Assembly (NCBI GenBank): GCA_031291415.1
Contig: JARLJB010000375.1
Location: 21,978-85,977, forward strand
Direction: 5' to 3'
Length of the DNA stretch: 64,000 bases
From: Telmatospirillum sp.
GTDB lineage: Bacteria > Pseudomonadota > Alphaproteobacteria > Rhodospirillales > Magnetospirillaceae
This document shows positions 44,297-54,318 of this stretch, in pieces. The position numbers and the translations under genes were made by a program. Under the pieces are notes generated by a model, which saw only the letters and a list, made by a program, of their open reading frames with translations, ran no database searches and was not told the origin of the DNA. Positions within the stretch are counted from its first letter, which is position 1; each line of letters starts with the position of its first letter.

Positions 44297-46453
44297 CTAG
44301 ATCTGCCCCATGGTCTTGATTTTCGCCTTCGGATGGATTTCCGACTGCGACATGACCACCGTAACCGGGCGGAATCGCTCGACGATCGAGCGCACATAGG
44401 GACGAACAGAGGGGCTCGTCAGCAGAACCGGCGCTTCACCCTGCATCGCAAATCGCTCGAATGTCTGGCGTGTCTTGGAGATGAATTCCTGCAGGCGGGT
44501 CGGCGCCATGATCAGTTGGCGCTCCTCTCCGCTGCCTTGAAGCGATTCGATGAAGGCCTGCTCCCATTCGGGCGAGAGGGTGACAAGCGGGATGTAGCCT
44601 TGCGGGCTGGTGTTGGTGTCGCTGATCTGACGAGCCAAGCGCGTGCGGACATGCTCGGTGATGATCATGACATTGCGGCTGTGGCTGCAGGCCTCGCTGA
44701 CGCCTTCGAGAATCGTCGCCAGATCGCGGATCGATACCCTTTCCTGCAGAAGATTTTGCAGGACTCGCTGGATGCCTCCCAAGCTGATCTGGGTGGGAAC
44801 GATGTCGGCCACCAGTTTCTGGTTTTCCTTGTCGAGTTCGTCCAGCAGTTTCTGCGTCTCGGCGTAGGACAACAGATCGGGCATATGATCCTTGATCACT
44901 TCCGTCAGATGGGTGGTAATGATCGTCGACGGATCAACCACGGTGTAACCACGGAACAAAGCCTCTTCCCGGTTGGCCGGATCGATCCAGACGGCGGGAA
45001 GTCCAAAGGTTGGTTCGCGCGTCTGTTCGCCGGCCAGAGTGATATCCTCGCCACGCGGGTCCATCACCAGCAGCATGTTCGGGCGAAGCTCGCCCTGGGC
45101 GGCCTCCACCTCTTTGATGAAGATGATGTAGCTGTTGGCCGGCAGCTGCATATTGTCCTGGATGCGGACGCTCGGCATGACGAAGCCCATTTCTGAGGCC
45201 AGCGCCCGGCGCAACGCTTTGATCTGATCGGTGAGTTTCTGGCCATGCGGGTTGTTGATCATCGACAGCAGGCCGTAGCCCAGTTCGAGACGAACATTGT
45301 CGATCTTGAGTGCCGTCGAGATGGGGTCTTCGGCAACTGCTGCCTTGGACGGCGCGCTTGCCGCCTCCAACTCCGCCTCGGCGATGCGGGTTCTCTCCCG
45401 CCGGTCGAGGAAGAAGGCCGCCCCGCCGGTCAGCGCGGCGAGCGCCAGGAACGGCGCCATCGGCATGCTGGGCAGCAGCGAAAGCGAAACCAGGAGGAAG
45501 GAGCTCATGCCGAGCGCCTTCGGATATTCGGAGAACTGCCCGAAGAGCGCCTTGTCCGTGGCTCCCTGGAGGCCTGCCTTGGTGACCAGCATGCCGGCCG
45601 CCGTCGAGACGATCAGAGCCGGGATCTGGGTGACCAAACCATCGCCGACCGTCAGCTTGGTATAAAATTCGGCGGCTTGGCTGAATGTCAGATTTTGCTG
45701 CACCATGCCGATGATCATGCCGCCGATGACATTGATCACCGTGATCATCAGACCGGCGACGGCGTCGCCGCGAACGAATTTCGAGGCGCCATCCATGGCA
45801 CCGAAGAACGAGCTTTCCCCTTCCAATTCCTTGCGTCGCCGGCGTGCGACATTTTCGTCGATCAGGCCGGACGACAGGTCGGCGTCGATGGCCATCTGCT
45901 TGCCAGGCATGGCATCCAAGGTGAAGCGCGCCGCCACTTCGGCGATACGGGTCGAGCCCTTGGTAATGACCACGAAATTGACGATCACCAGGATGGCGAA
46001 GACGATCACGCCGATGACGAAGTTGCCGCTCATGACGAAGCCGGCGAAGGCTTCGATCACCTGCCCTGCCCCAGCCGTCCCTTCGTGGCCATGCGCCAGA
46101 ATGAGGCGCGTGGACGCGAGATTGAGCGACAATCGCAGCAGGGTCGATATCAGGAGGACCGTGGGAAAGGAGCTGAACTCCATCGGCTTCTCGATGAAGA
46201 TCGCGGTCATCAGGATCATCACCGAGAACGTCAGCGAAAAGGCCAGGCAGATATCCAGGAGCCATGGCGGCATCGGCAGAATGAGCGCCACCAGCAGCAG
46301 CACGACGCCCATGGCAAAGGCGATGTCGCCGCGCCGCAACGCGTTCAATACGCGGGTGGCCGTCGCCTTCAATGCCACCGTGTTGCCGAACCCGCTGACG
46401 GGATCGGACGTAGTGGTGGCGGGTGGGGCTGCTGCGTCGGCGTTATCGGCCAC
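44297..46453 (-). CDS. flhA: flagellar export gate protein FlhA
   Basis: 718 aa. About eight membrane helices in the first ~340 residues, including the highly conserved SFPTVLLISTLLRLSLNLAS, GDAVAGLMITVINVIGG and VGDGLVTQIPALIVSTAAG blocks. A large cytosolic domain (~380-718) forms the nonameric ring that binds chaperone-substrate complexes. Length is normal. It is flanked by flbD and flhF, with about 20 bp on each side, consistent with one operon. Confidence 0.97.
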   Translation of the reverse strand: MADNADAAAPPATTTSDPVSGFGNTVALKATATRVLNALRRGDIAFAMGVVLLLVALILPMPPWLLDICLAFSLTFSVMILMTAIFIEKPMEFSSFPTVLLISTLLRLSLNLASTRLILAHGHEGTAGAGQVIEAFAGFVMSGNFVIGVIVFAILVIVNFVVITKGSTRIAEVAARFTLDAMPGKQMAIDADLSSGLIDENVARRRRKELEGESSFFGAMDGASKFVRGDAVAGLMITVINVIGGMIIGMVQQNLTFSQAAEFYTKLTVGDGLVTQIPALIVSTAAGMLVTKAGLQGATDKALFGQFSEYPKALGMSSFLLVSLSLLPSMPMAPFLALAALTGGAAFFLDRRERTRIAEAELEAASAPSKAAVAEDPISTALKIDNVRLELGYGLLSMINNPHGQKLTDQIKALRRALASEMGFVMPSVRIQDNMQLPANSYIIFIKEVEAAQGELRPNMLLVMDPRGEDITLAGEQTREPTFGLPAVWIDPANREEALFRGYTVVDPSTIITTHLTEVIKDHMPDLLSYAETQKLLDELDKENQKLVADIVPTQISLGGIQRVLQNLLQERVSIRDLATILEGVSEACSHSRNVMIITEHVRTRLARQISDTNTSPQGYIPLVTLSPEWEQAFIESLQGSGEERQLIMAPTRLQEFISKTRQTFERFAMQGEAPVLLTSPSVRPYVRSIVERFRPVTVVMSQSEIHPKAKIKTMGQI

Positions 46454-46476
46454 GGTCTAGAGTTTCCTTGTTTAAC

Positions 46477-47847
46477 TCAAGCAGCTGAATGGTCAGGCTC
46501 GCCGGGTGGCGGGACTGGGATACCCTCGTCGGTGTAGAGGCGCAGTTTGTTGCGAAGCGTCCGGATGGAGATGCCCAGGATGTTGGCCGCGTGCGTGCGG
46601 TTGCCCAGGCAATGCTGCAACGTGTCTATGATGAGATCCCGTTCCACGTCCGAGACGGTCCGTCCAACCAGGGATTTTGTGTTGCCGACGGCGGCAGCGG
46701 CAGCGGCGGCGGAGGCCACCACATTGGCAGTCGGATCGTTGGAGGGCAGGCCGCCGGTCAGGAGAATGGCCTCGCTGCCGATGTCGTTGCCGGTGGCCAG
46801 CAGGACCGCCCGGTGCATGGCGTTTTCCAACTCGCGGACATTTCCCCGCCAGGAGTGGGCAAGCAGCATGCGCTTGGCAGGTTCCGACAGGGGGCGAGGC
46901 GGGATGCCGTTCAGCTCGGCATATTTCTTGAGGAAGTGGTTGGCCAGAAGTTCGATGTCGAGCGGCCGTTCGCGTAACGATGGCAGACGGAGGTTGACGA
47001 CGTTCAGACGGTAGTACAGATCCTCGCGGAAAGCGCCGCGGCGGACTTCCTCCTCCATGCTGCGGTTTGACGTGGCGATGATCCGGACGTCGACCTTGAC
47101 CGGAACATTGCCGCCGATCCGATCGATTTCCTTTTCCTGGAGCGCGCGGAGCAGCTTTGCTTGCAGGCGAATATCCATTTCGCTGATTTCGTCGAGCAGC
47201 AAGGTGCCGCCGTTGGCCTCTTCGAAGCGACCAAGTCGGCGGGCGACAGCGCCTGTGAAGGCGCCCTTTTCATGTCCGAACAGCTCGCTTTCCAGAAGAT
47301 TCTCTGGGATTGCCGCGCAGTTGATGGCGATGAATCGCTTGGCGGCCCGCCGGCTCTTCCTGTGGACCAGGCGGGCAATCAGTTCTTTACCGGTTCCCGA
47401 TTCACCGGTGACCAGGATCGAGGCATCGCTCGGGGCCACCTGTTCCGCCATCCGGACCACCTGCGACATCGCGGGGTCACGATAGACGATGGTGTGGCTT
47501 TCCTCGGTAACGGCGGCGATGACCGCAGCGATCAGATCGGCGTCGGGGGGAAGCGGGATGTACTCCTTGGCACCGGCCCGGATGGCGCGGACAGCGGCGC
47601 CGGCATCGGTGTTGATGCCACAAGCGATGACAGGCACGTTGATGCGTTCGCTGACCAGGCTGTCGATCAGCGATTTGATGTCGAACTTGACATCGACCAT
47701 CACCAGATCTGCTCCAGGACCGGCGCGCAGGACGTCAAGGCCGCTTGAGACGGTTTCGACGTGGGTCACTTTGGCTCCCCGCGCCATGGCCATCTGGCTG
47801 GCGGCACCAACTTGTCCGTCCAAAGTGCCGATGATCAGAAGCTGCAT
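46477..47847 (-). CDS. flbD: sigma-54 activator FlbD
   Basis: 456 aa. A degenerate receiver (~1-115) lacks the acidic pair: [10 protein letters not shown] stands where DD is expected, and Leu replaces the conserved Lys in EYIPLPPD. This is as known for FlbD. The AAA+ domain has Walker A GESGTGKE, the sigma-54 loop GAFTGA and LLLDEISEM; a Fis-type HTH at the end includes [19 protein letters not shown]. FlbD activates late flagellar sigma-54 promoters and can repress fliF. Three sigma-54 elements found in this window are its likely targets. It is embedded in the operon between fliN and flhA. Confidence 0.93.
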   Translation of the reverse strand: MQLLIIGTLDGQVGAASQMAMARGAKVTHVETVSSGLDVLRAGPGADLVMVDVKFDIKSLIDSLVSERINVPVIACGINTDAGAAVRAIRAGAKEYIPLPPDADLIAAVIAAVTEESHTIVYRDPAMSQVVRMAEQVAPSDASILVTGESGTGKELIARLVHRKSRRAAKRFIAINCAAIPENLLESELFGHEKGAFTGAVARRLGRFEEANGGTLLLDEISEMDIRLQAKLLRALQEKEIDRIGGNVPVKVDVRIIATSNRSMEEEVRRGAFREDLYYRLNVVNLRLPSLRERPLDIELLANHFLKKYAELNGIPPRPLSEPAKRMLLAHSWRGNVRELENAMHRAVLLATGNDIGSEAILLTGGLPSNDPTANVVASAAAAAAAVGNTKSLVGRTVSDVERDLIIDTLQHCLGNRTHAANILGISIRTLRNKLRLYTDEGIPVPPPGEPDHSAA

Positions 47848-47867
47848 TCTGTCCTACTCCAACGATC

Positions 47868-48185
47868 TCAACTGCGGTCGGTTTTGATGATTTCCGTCAT
47901 CGTCACGCCCAACCTGTCTTCCACCACCACCACCTCGCCGCGCGCAACCAGCCGATTGTTGACGTAAATGTCAATGGCCTCGCCTACCTTGCGGTCCAGT
48001 TCGACGACGGCACCACGTCCCAGTTTCAGCAGCTGGTTGACCTGCATCGTGGCTTTTCCAAGAACCGCCGAGACCTGGACCGGAATGTCGTAAACCGCCT
48101 CCAGGTCACGGGCCGAGCGAGGACCGTCCGGAATCTCGGAATCCATCATGTCCGACTTCAATTCATTCAATTCGAGATCCGACAT
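47868..48185 (-). CDS. fliN: flagellar motor switch protein FliN
   Basis: 105 aa from ATG 48185 (GGAG 8 nt upstream; a preceding in-frame TTG is possible). The C-ring subunit binds CheY and FliH. The conserved SpoA-like domain (~32-105) starts YDIPVQVSAVLGKATMQVNQLLKLGRG and ends VVVEDRLGVTMTEII. A 30-residue acidic N-terminal extension precedes it. FliM is not in the window. Confidence 0.94.
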   Translation of the reverse strand: MSDLELNELKSDMMDSEIPDGPRSARDLEAVYDIPVQVSAVLGKATMQVNQLLKLGRGAVVELDRKVGEAIDIYVNNRLVARGEVVVVEDRLGVTMTEIIKTDRS

Positions 48186-48296
48186 CAAACTCTCCCCGGG
48201 GTCTCACTCGCCTGTTCCCGCCGTGGTGCAACCACAAACCAGAACGGAAATTCAATCAGTTGGTGGTTCTGGACGCCTGATCACCTGAGCGTCCGA

Positions 48297-48315
48297 GCCG
48301 CCGATCCTCGGCGGC
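48297..48315 (-). terminator. hairpin at the fliH stop
   Basis: gccgccga (48297-48304) pairs with tcggcggc (48308-48315), with the right arm touching the fliH TAG. A further 6-bp stem (ggacgc/gcgtcc) lies just beyond. It may attenuate transcription between fliH and fliN (129-bp gap). Confidence 0.4.
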
Positions 48316-49040
48316 TAGCCATCTGCTACCTCTTCGCCCAGTACATTCTCAGCCGGCTCCTCGTCCGGCACATTCGCCGGTTCCGATCCCAAGGCCCTGG
48401 CAAGGGTCGCGTCGATTTCCGCCCAGAGGCGCGCCTCGTCGCGTTCGGCACCGCCATCGCCCCATTCCACGCGACAGTCGCCGGGAACAATGCGCGGATC
48501 GCCCGCATAGAGGAGTTTTCCGTCGAAGCCGGTGGCCTCGGCGGCCTGATTGGCAAAATGGCGAATGCTGTCCATATGCTCAGGGTTGACGCGGATGGTG
48601 ACCCTGACGTCTTTTTCGATATGGGCCAGGCACTCCTTGACCACTCCGGCAATCTCCTCCAAGGCGTTGTCGCGCGACATCTCCGGCTGCAGTTTGCGGA
48701 CGACGGCGACGGCGACCGAGATCGCGTCACGCAATCGTCCATCGTTGGCTTCGGCCTGGATATCGGCCATGCCATTGAGCTGATCGCTGATCGCCGTCAG
48801 CGCCAAGGCTGTCAATCGTTCGGTGGCGGCCTCGGTTTCTTCCATCCCGGCTTGCCGGCCGGCTTCGAAAGCCTGCTGGCGCGTCAGTGTCAGCTCTTCC
48901 TCGCTGAACATCGGCGGCGGTGGCGGCTCTTCCGGCTCTTCCAGAACCTCTTCAAGGTCTTCCTCGTAGTCGACATCGGGCGCCGGACGTGGCGGAGCGT
49001 CGAAATCCAGGTCGAAGAGGAATTTCTGCAGCGTTGCCAT
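48315..49040 (-). CDS. fliH: flagellar assembly protein FliH
   Basis: 241 aa from ATG 49040, whose A overlaps the TGA of fliG. It regulates FliI and links it to FliN. The N-terminus is short, followed by an acidic and Pro-rich stretch (EEDLEEVLEEPEEPPPPP), a coiled-coil centre with AFEAGRQAGMEETEAATERL, and a C-terminal domain like V/F-ATPase E/delta subunits (VRVTIRVNPEHMDSIRHFAN, RIVPGDCRVEWGDGGAE). Confidence 0.9.
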   Translation of the reverse strand: MATLQKFLFDLDFDAPPRPAPDVDYEEDLEEVLEEPEEPPPPPMFSEEELTLTRQQAFEAGRQAGMEETEAATERLTALALTAISDQLNGMADIQAEANDGRLRDAISVAVAVVRKLQPEMSRDNALEEIAGVVKECLAHIEKDVRVTIRVNPEHMDSIRHFANQAAEATGFDGKLLYAGDPRIVPGDCRVEWGDGGAERDEARLWAEIDATLARALGSEPANVPDEEPAENVLGEEVADG

Positions 49041-50059
49041 CAATACACCAATTCGTCTTCTTCGCGGCCTTCGGAGATGACAATCTGACCGCTGGCGGCG
49101 AGATCCTTCGCCAAGGCGACGATGACACCCTGCGCCTGATCGACGTCGCGCAGCCGGACCGGACCCATAGCGTCCATGTCCTCGCGCATCATCTTGCCGG
49201 CGCGTTCCGACATGTTCTTGAAGAACAGCTCCTTGATCGTGTCCGAAGCGCCCTTGAGCGCCATTGCCAGCTTGTCTTTCTCGACGCTGCGCAACAGCGT
49301 CTGGATGCCGGCCATGTCGATGCGGACGAGATCCTCGAAGGTGAACATCAACTGCTTGATCCGTTCGGCCGATTCCCGGTTGCGCTCTTCGAGGGCGCTC
49401 ATGAAGCGGTTTTCGGCGTTGCGGTCGAGATTGTTGAAGATGTCGGCCATCAATTCATGAGCGTCGCGCCGGGCGGTTCTGGCCAAGTTGGACATGAACT
49501 CCGTCCGCAAGGTCTTTTCGACGCCGTCCAGGACCTCCTTTTGCACGGCCTCCATGCGCAACATGCGCATGATGACTTCCATAGCGAAATTTTCCGGCAG
49601 CAACGAGAGCACACGTGCCGCGTGGTCTCCCTTGATCTTGGCCAGCACCACAGCGACGGTCTGCGGATACTCGTTCTTCAGATAGTTGGCCAGCACTGTC
49701 TCGTTGACGTTGCCGAGCTTGTCCCACATGGTCCGGCCGGCGGGGCCACGGATTTCCTCCATGATCATTTCGACGCGGTCTTTGGGCAGCGTCTTCAGGA
49801 GGAGCCGTTCAGTACTTTCGAACGAACCGACCAGCGAACCGGTCGAGGAGATCTGATCGGCGAATTCGACGAAGAGACGTTCGACGACGCCGGAGTTGAC
49901 CGTACCGAGATTGGCCATCGTCTGGGAGATCTCCTTGATCTCCTCGTCGTCCATCATGGCAAAGATCTTGGACGACTGTTCCTCGCCCAGCGACAGCATC
50001 AGAATGGCCGCTTTCTGCGGACCCGTGAGGCTGCGATAGTCTTCTTTCATGCGAGCCAT
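49040..50059 (-). CDS. fliG: flagellar motor switch protein FliG
   Basis: 339 aa. The torque-generating rotor protein that links FliF to the C-ring. All three domains are present: N-terminal ([20 protein letters not shown]), middle with the EH-like [14 protein letters not shown], and C-terminal with the charged helix [20 protein letters not shown] that meets MotA. It is 55 bp downstream of fliF and overlaps fliH by 1 nt. Confidence 0.97.
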   Translation of the reverse strand: MARMKEDYRSLTGPQKAAILMLSLGEEQSSKIFAMMDDEEIKEISQTMANLGTVNSGVVERLFVEFADQISSTGSLVGSFESTERLLLKTLPKDRVEMIMEEIRGPAGRTMWDKLGNVNETVLANYLKNEYPQTVAVVLAKIKGDHAARVLSLLPENFAMEVIMRMLRMEAVQKEVLDGVEKTLRTEFMSNLARTARRDAHELMADIFNNLDRNAENRFMSALEERNRESAERIKQLMFTFEDLVRIDMAGIQTLLRSVEKDKLAMALKGASDTIKELFFKNMSERAGKMMREDMDAMGPVRLRDVDQAQGVIVALAKDLAASGQIVISEGREEDELVY

Positions 50060-50114
50060 GGCACTTAATTCCGGCTGGTGATCTCAGGAAAATTCGTCGA
50101 TCTGGTCAAGAGGC

Positions 50115-51788
50115 TCAAGTATCCGAGTACATCCAGCCTCGGATGATGCCGAGCGCTTCTTCGGGGTGCTTTTCGACGATTTCGCCGATTTTGCGGATCG
50201 AGGAAGCCTTCACGCGACCTTCGACCTTGTCAATGTCGATCAACTCATCGACGGCTTCCATTTCGTCGGGCAACATGCCGGCTGCCGGTGCCGGCGGCAT
50301 GGCGGCGGGGCCGAGCAGCGGCGGGCCGGCCCCTTCGGTGAGCAGGCGTTGATCGGTCATTCCCTGCGCCGCCATCGATTCGACGGCACGGCTGACCAGC
50401 GGACGTAAGACCAGCAGGAGGAACAGGATGGCGACCACCGAGAGGCCGAGGTTGGAGGCGACCTTCTCGAGGAAATCACGATCGAAGCCAAACAGCTTGT
50501 TTTCCGAACCATCCGGCTCCGGTTCATCATGCCCGGCGAAGGCCATGTTGGTCACTTCGACCTGGTCACCGCGGTTGGCGTCATAGCCAATGGCGTTGCG
50601 CACCAAGTTGCTGAGCTGATCCATTTCCTTGTCGGTGCGCGCCTGGAAAGTCAGCTTCTTCTGACCCTCGGCCGGCGGGCCGTAGCGGCCATCGACCAGG
50701 ACGGCGGCGGTGATCCGTTTGATCGCGCCCAGTTCCTTGACCTGGTTCTTGGTGACCTTGGATATCTCGTAGTTGATGGTTTCCTGGTTGCGCTTTTGCT
50801 TGCTGAGACTCTTGGCTCCGGCGTTATTCGCCCCGGCGTCCGGCAGATTTTGCTGCACGCTGACCGACGAGCTTTCGGCGTCCTGGGTCTGATCGTCTTC
50901 TTCGACGGTAACCTGCGAGCGGACCACCTTGCTGTCGGGATCATAGGTCTCCTGCGTGGTGGCGATCCGATCGAGATCGAGCTCCACGGAAACCTCGGCC
51001 CGCACGCGATCAGGTCCGATCGAGCGTTCCAGCAGGTCTTCAATGGTTCGTTGCAGGCGCTGTTCCGTGGCCAGTTTCAGTTCATCGGCATTTTCCGCGG
51101 CGCTTTGACGGTCGTCGTCGCCGCCACGGGCCAGCAGCGTGCCTTTGTCGTCAACGATCGAAATCCGTCCCGGCTTCAGCTTCGGCACGGCTGCGGCGAC
51201 CAGATGCTGGATTGCCTTGACCTGCGGCTTCGACAGGCGGTTGGCGCCGTCCATCTTGAGGACGATCGAGGCTGAGGGATCTTGTGTCTCGCGGCTGAAC
51301 ACCTCGCGCTTGGGGAGTACCAGGTGAACGCGCGCCGACTTGACGTGGTCGATGGCATGGATCGTGCGCGCCAACTCGCCTTCCATGGCGCGGACCAGAT
51401 TGACGTTCTGCATGAAACTGGTCGACCCGAGCATGTCGCCCTTGTCGAAGATCTCATATCCGGTCGATATCGACCCGCCGCTCGGAAGCTGTTGCTCGGC
51501 CATCTTGACCCTGAGATCGAGTTTGCGATCTTTGGGAACCCAGACCTCGCTCCCCTCACGGCGCAACTCGTAGGGAACCTTTTCCGCTTGCAGCTTATTG
51601 ACGATCTGATTGGCGTCTTGCAACTCGAGACCGCCATAGAGCAATTCCATGGGCGGTGACGACATGCGCGCGACCATGTAGATCACAAACGCCAATACCG
51701 CGACGCCACCACCGGCAATGGCGGTGAGTCGTACCGTTCCTAGGTTTTTCAGCGACTGAAGGAATGAGTTCACGGCTGGCTTCCCCAA
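50115..51788 (-). CDS. fliF: flagellar MS-ring protein FliF
   Basis: 557 aa. The N-terminal TM segment is ~21-43 (AIAGGGVAVLAFVIYMVARM) and a second TM is near residues 440-460 (LGLSVVAILFLLLVLRP). Between them are the ring-building motifs, with AEQQLPSGGSISTGYEIFD and AMEGELARTIHAIDHVKSAR. The cytosolic C-terminus, which binds FliG, ends EEALGIIRGWMYSD. Upstream, 51866-51884 holds an inverted repeat similar to an FlbD site. Confidence 0.96.
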   Translation of the reverse strand: MGKPAVNSFLQSLKNLGTVRLTAIAGGGVAVLAFVIYMVARMSSPPMELLYGGLELQDANQIVNKLQAEKVPYELRREGSEVWVPKDRKLDLRVKMAEQQLPSGGSISTGYEIFDKGDMLGSTSFMQNVNLVRAMEGELARTIHAIDHVKSARVHLVLPKREVFSRETQDPSASIVLKMDGANRLSKPQVKAIQHLVAAAVPKLKPGRISIVDDKGTLLARGGDDDRQSAAENADELKLATEQRLQRTIEDLLERSIGPDRVRAEVSVELDLDRIATTQETYDPDSKVVRSQVTVEEDDQTQDAESSSVSVQQNLPDAGANNAGAKSLSKQKRNQETINYEISKVTKNQVKELGAIKRITAAVLVDGRYGPPAEGQKKLTFQARTDKEMDQLSNLVRNAIGYDANRGDQVEVTNMAFAGHDEPEPDGSENKLFGFDRDFLEKVASNLGLSVVAILFLLLVLRPLVSRAVESMAAQGMTDQRLLTEGAGPPLLGPAAMPPAPAAGMLPDEMEAVDELIDIDKVEGRVKASSIRKIGEIVEKHPEEALGIIRGWMYSDT

Positions 51789-51865
51789 AGCGCTTACGCG
51801 TGATCATGCGTAGCTTTTTCCACCCAGCCGACGCTATACCCTGAAGATGAATCACGAGTTAACGA

Positions 51866-51884
51866 CCGGGCAAAACTTGCCGGG
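51866..51884. promoter_or_regulatory. inverted repeat upstream of fliF (possible FlbD site)
   Basis: CCGGGCAA - AAC - TTGCCGGG: two half-sites of the form CC(C/G)GGCAA facing each other, about 80 nt upstream of the fliF ATG. Just beyond is a TTAA (51859-51862). In Caulobacter FlbD binds a similar GC-rich element at the fliF promoter to repress it; the assignment here is by analogy only. Confidence 0.4.
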
Positions 51885-51972
51885 TCGACGTAACGGTAGC
51901 TAATGACCGATCGGCCGGAGGTGGGCGGAGATCTTTCGCGTCGCCCGAACGCGGGGGAAATGTATCTATTTG

Positions 51973-54153
51973 TCAGACGTTTATATCAAGGCCTCCGTTG
52001 CTGCTGCCATTTCCCGTGAGGGCCGCGATCGATACCGGAAGGATATCCGTGCTGTCGTCGCCGCCGCTGGCGGCTTGGCCGGAAAATGCGCCGTTGTTTT
52101 CGTTTTGGGCGGTTTGCCGCTGTTGCTGCTGCTGCTGTTGCTGGTCTTCACGCAGCTGGAAGCTCAACGAATTGCTGTCGGTATTGAGGCCGGCGCTGTT
52201 CAACGACTGCTGCAACACGCTGGCGTCATTTTTCAACAGCTGCAGTGTTTCCGGCCGGTCGGCGGTAATCGTCGCCTTCACCTGGCCGTCCTGCATCTGA
52301 AGCTTGATATCGACGCGCCCGAGATCGTCGGGATGAAGCTGGATGCTGAGAGTGTCCGAACCGTCCTTAAGGCTCTTGGCCAACTGTACCTTGATCTGAT
52401 CGACCGGGTTCGCCTGCACGGGCTGGCGGGCCAGGACAGTTGTCGTTTCGACGTTCTGTGTTTGAACGTTTCCCGGCATTCCGGTCGTTGGCAGAATCTG
52501 GTTGTCGGAGACCGCCGCCTTGGTCTGTGGCTGCTCAACGCCGGTCGTTGCCACTCCGCTAACCGCGGTCGAGACGCTCGACTCCGTTGAGGGGCTCGAC
52601 GCCGTCGTGGGAGGCGGGGCCATCGCCGACAGTCCGGCAGTCGACATGTCGGATGTCGCAGTGGTGTCGTTCTGCCCGGACGTGGCGCTATCGGTTGACG
52701 TTTTCTCGGCGTCGGTCTTCTCGCTGCTCGCCGTCGCCGCAGCCGCCGTCGTTATCGTCGTGGGGGCGGCGGCGGCCGTCGTCGACTGATCGGTCGTCCC
52801 AAGTGTCCCCGTGACGTCGGTTGATGCTGCCTGATCGCTGCCATCGGTTGCCGGAGACGCTGTCGTCGTCTGTTCCGATTGCTGCATCGCCTGGATGCCC
52901 GCCGCCGGAGCCAGTTGGCTGGCGCTTTGCACCGGTCCGGTCGATGCCGTCGCCGAGGTTCCGCTTTTGATCGAAACGCGCATCTGTCCTGCTTGGGCGC
53001 TCAGCGCGGCCACCTGCGCCGCAGTCGCCACGTCGGTCGCGGCAAACGTCTGCGTTTCGGTGGTGGTCGCGGTTTGCTGCGTCGTGCTGTTGGTTTCGCT
53101 GGCCGACGTGGCTTGGTTGCGCGTCGCGGAGGAAAGTCCGGCGGTCGCCGCGGCAACCGAAAAAGTCGTATCGGTTGGCTGTAACGCGGCTGAATTGGCC
53201 GATCCGGCCGAATCCGCGGCCGTTCCACCAGATGTCTGGTTTGACGATGAGGCGTCCGTGCCTTGCGTCGGCGCGGCCGACCCGGCGGTCAACGGAGCCG
53301 GAGCGGTTTGCCCGGTCTGCGACGAGTCTGCCACTGAACCGGTTCCGGCAGACTGATCGCCGGTTGTCGGTTGGGGCTCCGTCGATGGTGATGTCTGTGC
53401 GGCAAGCGGGGCGGTGTCGGCCGGGGTCGTCAGGGCCGGCTGACCGGCTCCGGGGGCCGACTGATCATTGGCGGCAGAGGCGGCCGCGGCTGTACCGAGA
53501 GCAGCTGTGTCACCGGTGGAGGGCGACGAGGATTGCTGGGCCGCCAGAGGAACAGACTGTACGACGGCCGCGACCATTTGTGTCGTCTGGTCCGTCATTA
53601 CCTGCGAATCGGCGGTTGTGTCGGTGCTGGTGCCGGTCGTCTTTTGGCTGCTGTCGTCCCGCGAACTCGCACTGTCGTTTCTGCGAGACGCTTTGCCGGC
53701 AGCGCTCTGCGCCGTGGCGACCCGGCTCGTGGCCGCCGACGCGGACGATGTTGCCGCCGAGGTGGATGACGCGGTCGTCTGATTCGATGTCGAGGATGTC
53801 CCGGCCTTCTGGCTCGATGAATTTGTGGCCGGTTTCGCCGAAGACGCCCCATGGATCGACGCTGTGGATTCCGTTGTATTCGACGCTTTTGTATTCGACG
53901 CTTTCGTCGCGACAGTGTTCGTGCCGTGGGCGGTTTGCGTCGATGGCGATTCCGTTCCGGAGACCGCGATAGACTGCGGTTTCGTGCGGGAGACGGTCGC
54001 CTGCGACGAATCGCTCGGTTGGGTGAGCGAGATCGTCGATTGCTGCAGCAAGGCGGCAAACCCTAGCCCTTGGCCCCGGATGCCGGAAATCGACACGGTC
54101 GGAGCGGCGCTGGTGCTCCGGGTCGATTGTGCCGCAATCGCATCTACCGCCAT
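51973..54153 (-). CDS. fliK: flagellar hook-length control protein FliK
   Basis: 726 aa from ATG 54153; an ATG at 54213 would lie upstream of the sigma-54 element, so it is excluded. Residues ~20-580 are Ser/Thr/Ala/Gln-rich and low complexity (for example repeated TTASS/ATSAS stretches), as in FliK ruler regions. The conserved C-terminal hook domain (~595-690) has AKSLKDGSDTLSIQLHPDDL, VDIKLQMQDGQVKATITADR and LQQSLNSAGLNTDS. A Gln-run and Asn/Ser-rich tail follow. FliK measures the hook and switches export specificity. A good sigma-54 promoter lies upstream, making it a late gene. Confidence 0.9.
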   Translation of the reverse strand: MAVDAIAAQSTRSTSAAPTVSISGIRGQGLGFAALLQQSTISLTQPSDSSQATVSRTKPQSIAVSGTESPSTQTAHGTNTVATKASNTKASNTTESTASIHGASSAKPATNSSSQKAGTSSTSNQTTASSTSAATSSASAATSRVATAQSAAGKASRRNDSASSRDDSSQKTTGTSTDTTADSQVMTDQTTQMVAAVVQSVPLAAQQSSSPSTGDTAALGTAAAASAANDQSAPGAGQPALTTPADTAPLAAQTSPSTEPQPTTGDQSAGTGSVADSSQTGQTAPAPLTAGSAAPTQGTDASSSNQTSGGTAADSAGSANSAALQPTDTTFSVAAATAGLSSATRNQATSASETNSTTQQTATTTETQTFAATDVATAAQVAALSAQAGQMRVSIKSGTSATASTGPVQSASQLAPAAGIQAMQQSEQTTTASPATDGSDQAASTDVTGTLGTTDQSTTAAAAPTTITTAAAATASSEKTDAEKTSTDSATSGQNDTTATSDMSTAGLSAMAPPPTTASSPSTESSVSTAVSGVATTGVEQPQTKAAVSDNQILPTTGMPGNVQTQNVETTTVLARQPVQANPVDQIKVQLAKSLKDGSDTLSIQLHPDDLGRVDIKLQMQDGQVKATITADRPETLQLLKNDASVLQQSLNSAGLNTDSNSLSFQLREDQQQQQQQQRQTAQNENNGAFSGQAASGGDDSTDILPVSIAALTGNGSSNGGLDINV

Positions 54154-54195
54154 GATTTCTCTTTTCCTGATCGAGCTCGCGGATCGAACTATTTT

Positions 54196-54213
54196 AAGCA
54201 AACATCGGGCCAA
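54196..54213 (-). promoter_or_regulatory. sigma-54 promoter of fliK
   Basis: The minus strand reads ttggcccgatgtttgctt, matching TGGC-N3-N4-TTGCT with correct -24/-12 spacing, ~45 nt upstream of the fliK ATG at 54153. Confidence 0.75.
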
Positions 54214-54318
54214 TGAAGAAAACCGCCGATTTCCCCGTTCCGGATGGCATCGACGAAGGATGGGTGGTCGAACTGGTGGTGCAATTATTGCCGACCGGTC
54301 AATGTTGCCAGATGGTGT

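Noticed and set aside
45245..46537. 430-codon plus frame
   Set aside because: Antisense to flhA; low-complexity shadow composition.
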